Made by a program: the position numbers and the translations under genes. A DNA stretch of 64,000 bases from Bagarius yarrelli (lineage: Eukaryota; Chordata; Actinopteri; Siluriformes; Sisoridae), in the NCBI GenBank assembly GCA_005784505.1, contig VCAZ01000075.1:216501-280500 (forward strand). Reading direction: 5' to 3'. Of the stretch, positions 22,002-33,900 are shown one piece after another (the first letter of the stretch is position 1; each line of letters begins with the position of its first letter). The notes under the pieces are model-generated. The model saw nothing but the letters and a program-made list of their open reading frames with translations. It had not been told where the DNA came from and ran no database searches.

Positions 22002-25000
22002 CTAGGGTAGGCTGGTGATGTCGCGTTTGGGTGGCGGCCCGTCGGGTTTGCAGGCGGGACTGTTGGCCTTGTCCTCGAACATCATCACCCTGAAATTAGA
22101 ACGGAAATCAATAATAAAAATAATAAAAGTAAACAACCCGTATTCCTTAGAAGAGTGGAATTCTGCAATCTGATTGGCCAATGGAAGTCGGATTTAAACT
22201 GTGTGAACATGTTTTAGCCATGACAATAAATCCTACAATAAAATCTGTTGTCTTTGATCGCTAGTTTGACGTGTTTACCTCATGTGGAAAATAGTCTGGT
22301 GGACACAACAGCAAGATGAGAAACTGATTGAGTTATGAAGAGAAAAGAGAGAGAGAGAGAGAGACAGACAGGGAGAGACAGGGATAGAAAGAAAGAGAAT
22401 GTGATTGAGAGCGAAAGAGAAAGAAAATGGGGAGAAAGAGACTGAACGAGTGAGAGACAGAAAGAGGAACAGCTTGAGAAAGGCAGAGAGAGAGAGAGAA
22501 AAAGAGAGAGAGAAAGAAAGAGAGGACGACTGCAGTCTATTGCGGGACTCGTAAATATAGTTTTAATAATTAGTTTCCTTTATGTTCCATATGAGATGAC
22601 ATCATTAACATTTAATAGTAACTGAGGAACGACGTCGAATTGGAGAAAGTGAAAGTAAATTTCTGTGATTAAAAGATTAACCTGATGGAGAGTTAAAGTA
22701 AATCCAGTTTAATTAACTGAATAACTACATTTTATCCCCCCCAAAAAAATCGACTTACGTAAATGTAACAAAGTAACTAAAACGTCTCACTACCCTCCTC
22801 TTCCTATAAATGATGTTTATTTCTCACGTTTAGTAGAACGTTCGCTTCGTATCTATTAATAGCTTTTGTGTCCTTTTTTTTCCTCTTCCAGCACCGCAGG
22901 GCTTCTTAAAGCCGGCCTAAATTCCCTCTGTGTCCCAGTTCACTCATCTTATAGGAGCGACTTTACGAGAGCCGACATATTACCTTCTCTCATGTGGGTC
23001 AGGGGGAGCAGATTGGGCTCGAGGTGGAAATATCTTGTGGTGTGCATCGGAAACGGAAGGTAAGGTGTGTATCTCACGTGGGCAGTGTTTACAGGAAATA
23101 CGACCAGAGCTGCTAAAGTGGCGGAGAAACTCGGTACAGCTTTTCTAAATCATAATATGTTTTGTTTTACAGGTCACGCTGTCATCAAGTCTTTATCTCT
23201 GCCAAAGAAAAGAACGCTAAGTGACTAACGCCTGAGATTTCTGCCTCTGCCTCTTCCCAGCGGAAAAAACAGAGAGGGTGGAACCACACGTGGGTTGATG
23301 ATAAGCTGTTGTGATAAGCGGTAGATTTGCTGACGCGACTCACAACCCGTACGCCGGCTATAAATAGTCCTGAGACAGAAAGTGTCAGCAGAAGGAACTG
23401 CCCATGCGGCACTCACAGTTTCAGCACGGCCGAGCGCTTCCCCAGCATCATCTTCACAAAGTCTCTGTAATTGATGGTGTCGCTGCTGCCGCCGGTCACC
23501 TCCGAGATCATCTTCTTCATCTCCAAGTGGGTCTTGGGGACGCCGAGCTTCTCCATCATCCTCTTCAGACCCATCATATCTGCATGACAAAAACAAAGCC
23601 AGCGTCAACAGATGGTTCGGCAAACGATAAACGAAAGTGGTTGATTGTTCTGATGCAACATTAATGTAATGTACTTCAAATGGGGGGGGGGATTAGGGAA
23701 ATTCTAAGGGCCCATGCACTTTGTGGGGGCCCCTCAGAGATCTGTTTTATTAGTAGTAATAGACAGTTCAGTTACTGTTTCATTTATTATTATGGCACAA
23801 AATTGCAAGCAGCACCGTTGGTCTGCGGTTTAATCTGTTCCTTTCGATTATTTTCCCTTAAAGACTGTTGCAAAATATGTAAACCTGCAAATAAAATTTA
23901 ACAGAGATTTTAAAAAATTTGATGCATTTTGCATGTATAATAATGGTGGTTTTTCATCTAAGGCGTATTCTAAAGCTGAAGGGGACGAGAGTAGGACAGT
24001 AGTGTGTGGACAGTTGTCACGTGCAGCTGTTTTCTAGGAAACAGGTGCCAGACGGCTAGTAGTTCTCTTTCATTTCTCCAAAAACTAAAGACTAAAACCA
24101 AAACATTAAAAAAGGATGTCTTCCTGTTAACGAAAAAAAAAAAAGTCACGTAGTCCGCAGTCATCCGCAGTCATCCTTATTATTTTCACCATGTTTGCTT
24201 CTGAGACAACATTCGTATGTGTTAGCGCCAACTACAGGAGTGGAGGAGGAAGTTGTTTGACACGTACTGATGGTTTTAATTAAATATTAACATAATGACA
24301 TGTATCGATACTAGCGGTTAGAATATCGATACACTATCATGAGAAAAAAATCGCGATAGTTAGCTGTATCGATATTTTTACCCAGCCTTAAACAGAGATA
24401 TCCTAAATTCACATCCAGCACGTAATTAATTATCAAGTCGTATTACAGCATTAATTACAGCATGTTATAAAAGGCTAGAGAGTTTATCCTGTTTAGGATC
24501 CTGTTACAGTTAAAAAAGACATTTGTTGTGTTTAGAGTTTTTATTGCCTGCACAGCTAATAAACCAACTGATCCGAATCAAGAATTCGGGAGCATTGTAT
24601 CTTTTTTTAAAGGAAGTTGGGCGTCTTTGGAGCTCGAAATATGATTTATTAAGTAGTGAAAAAACTATTTCATTAACAGTAATATATGATTGTGAATATT
24701 TTGGAATATGTTGATGGTATTGATTGTTCATCAGCTACCGTCTTCATTGTTTCCACAGTTATTTTCTTGCGTCGTTCACGCATGACTAAATATCCCACAA
24801 AGTCGTTTAGCGTAAAATAAAAACTTTTACAGATGCCAGTAAAGAGTGATTTGTTTTTTCTCGCAGGCTCTGGCTGCTGATTCTTTTTCCCTGTTCACCG
24901 CAACGTACACTCTATCAACACACACTCAGGTTTCACGGCAGTTACGGTGTCACTTTCACAAACAACATGAAAACTGGACCCTTAATCACACACACACACA

Positions 25001-25164
25001 CACACACACTTACCGATGTCTCCTTGGTCATTCAGGTCAAATTCTGCATACTTATCTGCAAGATAAATAAAAAGATATCAGATTAAATCATGCCGAATAA
25101 AGATAAACACACTCTGTAACTAAACTCCTTGTCTCTTTTTTTTTCTCTCTCTCACACACACACA

Positions 25165-25208
<44 letters not shown>

Positions 25209-26454
25209 CTGCCAGTAACAGGTGATTCTTATGCATTAATGTCAGCTGGAACAAAGAAACATATCAGAACAGATGGAACTCGACTTTGAGGCTGAAATAA
25301 AGGCGAAGAAACTTTAACTTGGAATCTTTTCTCTGGTCTGGTTTTTGTGTGCCTTCTTTACTATCTCTACACTCAGGGTGTCCCGTCTGTCTCTCGGTCT
25401 CTGTTTGTTTCCGTGTCACAAAGGCAGCATTGTGTGAGTGGGAAGTGTAACAGCGTATCTGCGTGAGGAGGAGAGACGGCAGTTACAATAGCCCCCGTTG
25501 TGGATTCCTTTCCATGCAACTCATGAATATGTACAACTAAATTGTGGAAAAAAAAAAGGCTGAAAAGAGAGAGAGAGGGAGAGAGGGAGAGTTAAAGAGA
25601 AAAAGTAAAAAAGAGACAGAGAGAGAGTAAAAAAGAGACAGAGAGAGAGTAAAAGAAAGAGAAAGTAAAAGAAAGTCAGACAACGAGAGTTAAGAGAGGG
25701 GAAAAAGGGAGAGTAAAATAGAGAGAGAGAGATAGAGAGTCAAAAAGAGAGAGGGAAAGAGAGAGTAAAAAAAAAAAAAAAAGAGAGCGAGAGGCGGTGA
25801 ACCCAAGGTTGGAATAAACAGATATGGTAGCTTGACTTAAGTCTTTTTGTTGCTGTTTTGACTGATAATTTTTATGAATTAACTTTTATTGTCCATTTGG
25901 TCGAGTCCACCAAAAGTCCACCAAAACCGCTCGGCTTTTTTTCTTCGCCGGTTTAAAACGTCACACAAACAGATGAATTCTGGGTAACATCCTCAAGCGA
26001 AGTCCGCCTGGACCTGCACTTACAGAAAGTGTGCATTAAGGGTAGGCGGAGATGTTTACCAGGAATCGAGACATTAAACGAATCCTTTATTTTTAATCTG
26101 CCTGGATTCTGTACATCTTTATCGCTTCGGGGTTAATATAAAATCAGATTTTACACTGTGTCATGCTGATGTGTGTGAAAAAAAAAAAAAAATCCTTGGA
26201 AGGCTGGTAAACAACATAAGGAATTTAATTCCCGGGAGTATCCGGAACCCTGGAGTGTTCGAGGAATGGAAAATGTGGGACTGAGAAAGAAAAATGGACT
26301 GGATTTGAGTTGCAGGACTAAGAATTAGTTTACGTTTTAAGTCAAATTTCTCTTTCAGGGACACACGAAGGTTGTGTTATTTTTTTCTTACCAAAAGAAT
26401 TTGCTCGGACAAAAAAAACAAGTAAGCATTCCTACGGAGCCACAGTGCAGAAAT

Positions 26455-26515
<61 letters not shown>

Positions 26516-29500
26516 GAACTAATCTTCTATAAACACAGCGTTAGAGATACGTGCACAGCACACTCGACTGCCAACCTCCGAGGACGTTTACATGTGAAGG
26601 ATGATGAGCTTTTGGTGTTCGTCTTTCTTACTTTTAAAAGAATCCAGTTTCTCTGCCAAATCCTCCTCATCGCTGTACTTCTGATCTTCCATAAATTCCT
26701 GCGGAGGAAGAAAAAAAAAAAAAAAAAAAGAGGAACAGTTTGATGTCGTTTCCCATTACTGGCTTAAAGGTTCGGTCTGAAACTTGCACGTTAGAAGTGG
26801 AACAATGAAACGAAACGTAACTTTCATTTTATTGTTCATAGTAAGCAACACTATCGTGAATAATAATTAAAAAAAAGGTGACTGTTGTACAATTGTGGGG
26901 TTTTTTCGGTTAAACTTGAGTGTTTTCACACTGGAGCCTCCTATCAATGGAACATAGAGCGTTTGTTGAACGTACAGAAGACATAGTACGCAACACGCTG
27001 TGATAACGTTCCAATTTTGTGATGTAGAAAAGCGTTTCCATGGTGACTTCAGCGTACGAAGGAAACAATTAGTTTTCGACACACACACCCAGTCCATTCT
27101 GTACAAAACAAGTGCAGGACAAGGAAAGTACATGATGGAGAATAATGATAAAAAAGCACAGTTGAAGAAATGAAACTAAAAATAACTCAAATGAAGGTCA
27201 GAGGAAGTGGGCAGCGATACACAAAGCAGACCTGACCACAAAGCCACAAAGGAAATGCTCACAATATCGATCAAACACTAACACAGGGGACAAACATATG
27301 GCCAGCATTGGGTGCCAGGTCTAGGAAGGTGTAAATAAAAGACTATAAACTCGATTACTTTAGGAAATTCCCATTAGCAACCTAAACCTACCCTTTTCCC
27401 GAAAGAAGAAGCAGCTTTTATTACACAGGATGGGGGTAAAAACTTATCCAATATATTTCTAGAGTGAAAATTATCTCGCAGGGGTTTAGTAGCTAACATC
27501 ACTGCTAACATTGTTATTATTATTAGTAGTAGTAATAGTATTCAAATCAACTATTTCTAGGTCATGTGATGACGTGCATTACGTCTGTTTGACCCAGAAA
27601 CAGTAGTGGACTAATTTTCTGAGGCACTAATATGACTAAGGGCACTAAAAATACGCTGTAATTCGGCACATGAGAACTTCTTTAGGCGATTGTGGTCAAA
27701 GATTTACACACAATGTTGTGCAAAAGCCTGCTGATATGGCTGCCACTGACATTTCCCTCACTTCCCTTTTTTGTGTAACCCTTTCTTTATCAAACTACTT
27801 TATAAAATTATTATTTTAAAATTTTATGTCGCTTCACAACTTTCGACACATTCTACACACTCGAATTGACATACCTTCTAATTCACTCGTTAAGTTTTTA
27901 AGCTACACATGAATTTACATTTACTTTGAGTGACGAATTAAAGAAATCAGGAAATAATTGCTAAAAAAAAACCCAATCAATCAAAAAAAGCAACTTAAAG
28001 TATTTTATAATTGCTCCAATTGTGCATTATGAGACAGTGACGACAGGGGTGGAATCTAGAAAGCACCTTTAGCTACTGACAATGACGATTTCATGAATAT
28101 GCAAACGAGTCTGTGATGTCAGGGCGGCGCCCAGACAGCACATTCAGCTACTGACCGCGACGACTTAACAAATATGCAAACGAGACAGTGACGTCAGGGG
28201 TGGAATCTAGACAGCGCCCTCAGCTACTGACAATGACGACTTCGTGAATATGCAAACGAGACAGTGACGTCAGGGGTGGGATCTAGAAAGCGCCTTAAGC
28301 TACTGACCACGACGACTTTATTAATATGCAAACGAGTCTGTAACGTCAGGGGCAACGTCTGAAGAGCGCTTTAAGGTTCTGGCCACGGTGACTTCAAGAA
28401 TATGCAAATATGAGTCTGTGACATCTGGGCGGTGCCTAGACAGCGCATTCAGCTACTGACCGCGACGACTTCATGAATATGCAAACGAGACAGTGACGTC
28501 AGGGGTGGAATCTAGAGAGCGCCTTCAGCTACTGACAATAGAGACTTCATGAATATGCAAACGAGACAGCGGTGTCAGGGGCGGAATCTAGAGAGCGCCT
28601 TTAGCTACTGACAATAGAGACTTCATGAATATGCAAATGAGACAGTGACGTCAGGGGCGGAATCTAGAGAGCGTCTTCAGCTACTGACTACGACGACTTC
28701 ATTAATATGCAAAGGGTACTGTGACGTCAGGGGCGGTGTCTAAAGAGCTTATTTAGCTACTGACCACAGCGACTTCATGAATATGCAAATAAGACTGTGA
28801 TGTCAGGGGCAGTGTCTAGAGAGCACCTTCAGGTACTGACCACGACAACTTTATTATTATGCGAACAAGTCTGTGACGTCAGAGGTGTGAGCGTATTAAG
28901 CTACTGACCACGGCGACCTCATGAATATGCTAACAAGCTTGTGACATCAGGGGCGGCGTCTGAAGAGCGCATTCAGCTACTTACCCCTTAAAACAGTTTC
29001 ACTGCGGGCAACAACGGTTTCATTCATTCTGGCGGGCAGACCTGAACTAAACACAGCAACAGCGAGGATTTTTAACAGTCGGGAATTTTAATATGACGTC
29101 CGTGTGTTTAAATAACGTGTTTATCTTTGTTTTTTCCTCAAATGGGGGAAATTTTAGGACAAACAGAATTTCCAATAGCGCATTAATCTGAATACACACA
29201 CATTTTAATCAAGACTCTTTAAATAAAAAACACTTTATTTTACTTCATGAACTATAAAGGTCACGGCCAAGTCCGGCTAGCTGAGCTAACTGGCTAACCG
29301 TTTTCACCCGTTAGGAATCCTTAAAAAAGACACGGAATACGACAAACAAATCTCTTTTTTTTTACCCGGTTCACTTCTTCTAACTTCTCTCTCTGCTGTT
29401 CTTTCAATAATCCAAACGCTTTTCCACCTGAAAAATAAACACAGAAACAACATTAGACGCGTTCTTTTTGTTAATGTGCACTTGCTACTGATGGAGCGGT

Positions 29501-29646
29501 AATAAAAGAACAGACATAATGCAGCATTCCTGAGGAACGATGCGCGCGTGCGTGTACCAAAATTGATGATATTAAAAAAAAGAATAATATAGATAAAATA
29601 CATCATTATGTTGGCCATTACCTTGTACATTGTGACTAGACGGCAT
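22002..29646 (-). CDS. aif1l: aif1l, allograft inflammatory factor 1-like (EF-hand, actin bundling), complete
   Basis: Small cytosolic EF-hand protein of the AIF1/IBA family that binds and bundles F-actin. Exons: 29622-29646 (ATG), 29366-29427, 26632-26698, 25014-25055, 23417-23579, 22002-22089 (TAG); 447 bases, 148 aa, all phases matching. It begins MPSSHNVQGGKAFGLLKEQQ and contains the family segments QKYSDEEDLAEKL, KLGVPKTHLEMKKMI and FVKMMLGKRSAVLKL, ending RDITSLP. The first EF loop (DLNDQGDIDMMG) lacks an acidic residue at position 12, and the second (GGSSDTINYRDF) is degenerate, so calcium binding should be weak, as usual in this family. AIF1L rather than AIF1 is called from MKKMISEVTGG, MMFEDKAN and the PPP-KRDI-SLP tail, and from the lamc3 neighbour. 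The donor of exon 4 runs straight into a (GT)n on the transcript. Confidence 0.95.
22336..22532 (+). repeat. GA-rich purine tract
   Basis: Imperfect (GA)n and (GAAA)n in the last intron of aif1l, almost free of C and T on this strand. Confidence 0.85.
24986..25009 (+). repeat. (CA)n adjoining aif1l exon 4 donor
   Basis: Begins within five bases of the exon border, so the intron starts GTAAGTGTGTGTG on the transcript. Confidence 0.95.
25152..25206 (+). repeat. (CA)n microsatellite
   Basis: About 27 repeats with a single CC interruption. Confidence 0.95.
25560..25790 (+). repeat. GA-rich purine tract
   Basis: Imperfect (GA)n with 'gagagagtaaaaaagagaca' motifs, in an aif1l intron. Confidence 0.85.
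26456..26514 (+). repeat. (CA)n microsatellite
   Basis: About 29 uninterrupted CA units in an aif1l intron. Confidence 0.95.
28027..28985. repeat. 76-bp minisatellite, about 12 copies, in aif1l intron 2
   Basis: The landmark 'aatatgcaaa' recurs at 28096, 28171, 28247, 28323, 28399, 28476, 28552, 28628, 28704 and 28780, spacing 75-77 (mostly 76), with degenerate units after that (28855 and 28924). Each unit has an octamer-like ATATGCAAA box and, about 12 bases on, a CRE-like TGACGTCAGG, perfect TGACGTCA in at least five units. Copies diverge by point changes only. Confidence 0.95.
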
Positions 29647-30931
29647 GATGAGACCGTTACGCTGAGGAACAGAGCTGAAAATCGGTGCTCTCTAGTGAGG
29701 AGGCGGAGGAGAATGAACGCAAGTCGACGGAGTTCAGTGAGGGGCGCCCGCCAATGAATCGTTCTTTGTTCTGAACGACTTAATGTGTCGACTCAGAAGA
29801 ATCACACGACAATTCAATGTTTTAGCAAGTTTTTTTTCCCGGGTTGTCTTTTAAATATGACTTTCAGATTATTTCATACAAACAGCTCGTTTTCCTGTTT
29901 ATACAACTGTGTAAAAAAAAAAACAATTTCCCACTATAAAGTTAACTTTTAACCAAAACATTATCAAACTAGAAAAAAATTATACTGCTAACTAACTGTC
30001 TGGAATAAGAATTATAAATAAAACAATAAAAAAAAAAATAAAACCAAAACTAGGCTCAATTCATTAAAATAATCAGCGCTAATTGTTTGGAAGAAATTAT
30101 AATAAATTGAGAAATCCAACAAAATCTCGCAAACTCGATTCATTTAATCGGGAATCGAATCGTTAAATTGACTCGTAACTTTTCAACAGACTAAAGGATT
30201 AAATCAAATCAACACTCTAAAGCTCGATTCGTTTAAATAGGGAATCGAATCCGTCAATTAGATCATTATCCCGGTCGTGGTAACTGTTTAGTAGGAATCG
30301 GAAAAATAATTGCAAAATCAAAATTCCCGATTTAGGCAAAATTCGTTTTTTACCTTTAAAAAAGGTTAAAAAAGGAAATAGATATATTGAGTTCAGGGCA
30401 GTGTAAATCGAATAAAATAAAAGATTAAATTAGACATAAAACATTTTTTATTACTAATAAAATATTTTCTAGACATTCAATGACTAAGAACAAAACACTC
30501 CAGCAGGTATCTTTAAGCCCACAGATTTTGTGAAAATGTTAAGCCGCGACCGAATGTTGTAAAATCATATAAATAATGTGCACTTACAATAAAAAAGTCA
30601 GTCAACTTTTTATTTGATATCCTTATGGTTTATAATGCATAGGCAATAATTAAAACGTGTATAGATGTAGTGTATAAAGAAATGCACATTTGGCGACACC
30701 TCGTGGTAAAATATTGAACTGCATCTAAACAAAATTAAACTTGTATTAAGAGCTGGTGTCTGTGTCGACACCTCGTGGATAAACGTGGAACGGCATGAAG
30801 AATTCTTAACGGTCACACCACTCTTCACTCTTTCTCTACATCCAGCTAATATATTTAAAATAAAATATTTCAGCAGGAGTATGCCAAATGTGATATTTGT
30901 ATATTTTCTTATGGTATCCTATGTCTTCTCT
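29647..30931. other. aif1l-lamc3 intergenic region with lamc3 3' UTR
   Basis: No coding exon. Next to the aif1l start (29647-29760) the sequence is richer in G+C and probably holds the promoter. From about 29.8 to 30.6 kb it is AT-rich, with a twice-repeated 'gattcgtttaa..gggaatcgaatc' segment (30137-30260). The lamc3 3' UTR would run from 30931 to about 30605, where a - strand AATAAA lies at 30609-30614. Confidence 0.6.
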
Positions 30932-33900
30932 TTACTTCCTCTCTGGACATGTTTTAGGCAGATTCTGGGCAATATCAGTCAGGCTGTCCCGCTCTTCCTG
31001 AATGTCCTGCAGATTCTTTTCAAGCTCCATTAGCTGTTTTTCTTGAACCTCAGCCGCTCCAAGAAGTATCTGAAACTTCCTGTTCAGCGCCGGGCCCTCC
31101 ACACTTCCCCGGAGGACTTGGAGATGGGCGGCTGTCTCGTTCAGCAGGCGGTCGTATTTCTCCATGTCAGTATTTTTTTCTGTTGCAGGACAGGAAGGTT
31201 TTTCATTACAAAATAATAACATTAGAAATTGAATGTTATGGAGAAGAACCTGTAAGATTAAGCACAGAAAGATAAGCAGGGGTTAAATGTTAAAGGTTAG
31301 AGAAGAGAGGAAAAGAAAAGGAAAAAGGGAAAGAAATGAAAAGAAAAGTTTGGAAATGTACCTATTTGATTAAGTAGCTCGGCTAACATGTGTGTGAAAC
31401 CCTCCAGCTGGCTCCTGGCTGACTCCATGCTGCCCAGTACTCCCTTTAGAGAAACGTCAGCCTGGGGAACAGAAACAAGAAGCAAATTTTGGAACTAGGG
31501 AAAAGTTTAAAATCGCTAAAAATTCACATCGTATAGAAGTTTCCAAAACCAATAAATTTGTATTTAATATGATTGAAACGTAATAAAAACATTTTAACGA
31601 ATGCTATAGCTTAAATTATTAAATTAAAATCCTGCCTTAATGAATTTTATCTGCACATGCATTAATCACCGGACGTCGTGGTTATTGTTGAGTAAGAATT
31701 GGTATCCTTGTGCCATCGTGTGGACAGAAGAGGAATAGCACCATTTCCTAATTTAGGCAAAATCCTTTTTTCACATTTGCATTAAAACAAAATGTATGTT
31801 TTGATTCAATTTAATTATTCGCCCTAATTTTTAGACTAGATTTTAAATTGTACAAAGTTAAACGGAAGTAAATATGTGGAGTTCAGAGCAGAAAAAAAAA
31901 GGAATAAAATAAATGGATCACTTTTAGTATCCCATGATTCCGCGGGAGAAACGATTTGTCATATGCGGAAACAAACCGTTCCTCCTTGTGGGTAAACTGT
32001 TAAACATTATCCTTTACTTAAAATTACTGAGGCTGTGACATCGTATGTCACGTGATAATATCAACATGGTGGATGAAGTACTTCCTGATGTCATTCATAC
32101 TACATAGAACATACTATTTTAACGATCAGGTTACACGTACTAACTTTTCTGACGGAATGGGAGAGAACTGGTTCGCTTACCTCGTCTTGCACGTCTTCTG
32201 CCGTCCGAGCAGCCACGTTCTCCTGCTCACTCAGCTGCCGCACCACCGCCCTCACGCTCGCCTTCAGATCAGAGGCCACCTTCTTCATCTGCTTTCCCTG
32301 AGACAAAGACGCCTTAGCATCCTAAAAGAGATTAGCAGAGAAGATTAATTCACCTGAAAACACCTTCAGTCACGTTTGGGCGTCATTGGGTTGAATATTT
32401 CAGCATTTGTTACTTAGTATTTCTCATAACAGTTGACAAAAAATAGTAAGGGGACAAAACGGCTCACAGAGGGACATTTCTGCATTGTGAATGGCTCCCA
32501 GAAAGGATACACTGTCTCAAAAAAAAAATCACTGTTCACGTCTGAAAAATGATCTCAGCATGTATAGAACATTAAACCTTCAGGTGGAACAGCAAAGGAC
32601 CACATCTGGTTCCTCTGGTTCCTACTTCTCTCAGCCAAGGACAAAAATTTGAGTAGAACGATATTGTTTTTTTCTTAAACCGATACAGATGTGGAGCATT
32701 TGCACATTTACATACATAGTTATTTTTTATGCATTTCCTTAAAATATCCCCCAAGATGGCGCCGTATATTGGTGGATTCGTTATTTAAAAAAATCGATAT
32801 CCGATAATAATAAGAAGCCTCAATATCAGAAAAAAATGCTGATTATCAGTCAATCTCTACTACTAAATACGGACTCCTTAAAAAGGCTTTAGCTTTTATT
32901 TTCGGTGCGTTTGTTCTCATAAGAACCGCAGATTTCTGCTCTTTGTTTAAAATCGCTATTTTGAACTGACCTTAGCGACGGTTTCGGCCGTCTTCTGAGC
33001 CTGCGTGGCCATGTCTCTCGCTAGCGTGGCATTCTCCAGCGCCGGTCTGAGCACTCCCCCGGCATGCCTCACCTTCTTCTTCACCTCCGTCAAGACCTTC
33101 TGCTCCAAAATGCCCTCACGCTTTAGAGTTGCCCGGGTCTGAGAGCGAACAGAGGGCCACTCTTTTTCTAAACCTGTTGTAGAGAACCGGATTATTTATT
33201 CTGATTAAAAAACTGCTATGTTCTTATTTGGCCTGTGGTTTTTAGACTAGGGGGCATGTGGTAGCTTAGCGGTTTAAGGTGGTGAACTGGTTAGAAGTTT
33301 AAATCACAGAACCGCCACATCATAGAAGTTTAGATCGTTTTTTTAAGATTTATTTTTAGCCATTTTGCCTTTCCTTGATAGGACAGTAGATAAACAGGAC
33401 ACAAGGTGGGAAAGAAAAGGGGAGTGGGATTAGGAAAAGTTCCTGAGCTGGGATTTCGATCTTGGGGTGCTAAAGCGCAATATGTTAACGCGCTACCCAT
33501 AAGGCTACTGTGCCAACTTTATTTATTATTTTTGATAAGTCTTTTTTTTATTTCTTTTATTCTTTTAAGTGTTGCTCCACCCTGGGATACTAAACTTCTT
33601 TTTGACTAAAAATAGATTTTTAACTAAATTATATCGCCTTTTCAAAGCTTAAGGACGCTTAACAATGTAACATACGTGCGCTAAACAATATTTTGGTGAG
33701 AACTCACAGCTTAATCCCACTTCTTTACCTTCTATCTGTCGATGCAGAGTGAAAGCCTCTGATTCAATCTTCTTTCCTTCCACTACCGAAGTAAGAGCCG
33801 TCTCCCGGAGCCCCTGGGTACGAGCTGTCAGCTTCACAGAGACAGACACAGTGACAGGATTTGACACAGTAACAGGATTTAAACAAAAGGAAATAAACGT

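Noticed and set aside
22866..23148. Two overlapping + strand frames in the last aif1l intron
   Set aside because: Short, no recognisable motif, wrong strand for the gene, and no splice support.
28027..28985. Regular repeats that could be taken for a CRISPR array
   Set aside because: Units are contiguous with no unique spacers, 76 bp long, and lie in a vertebrate intron.
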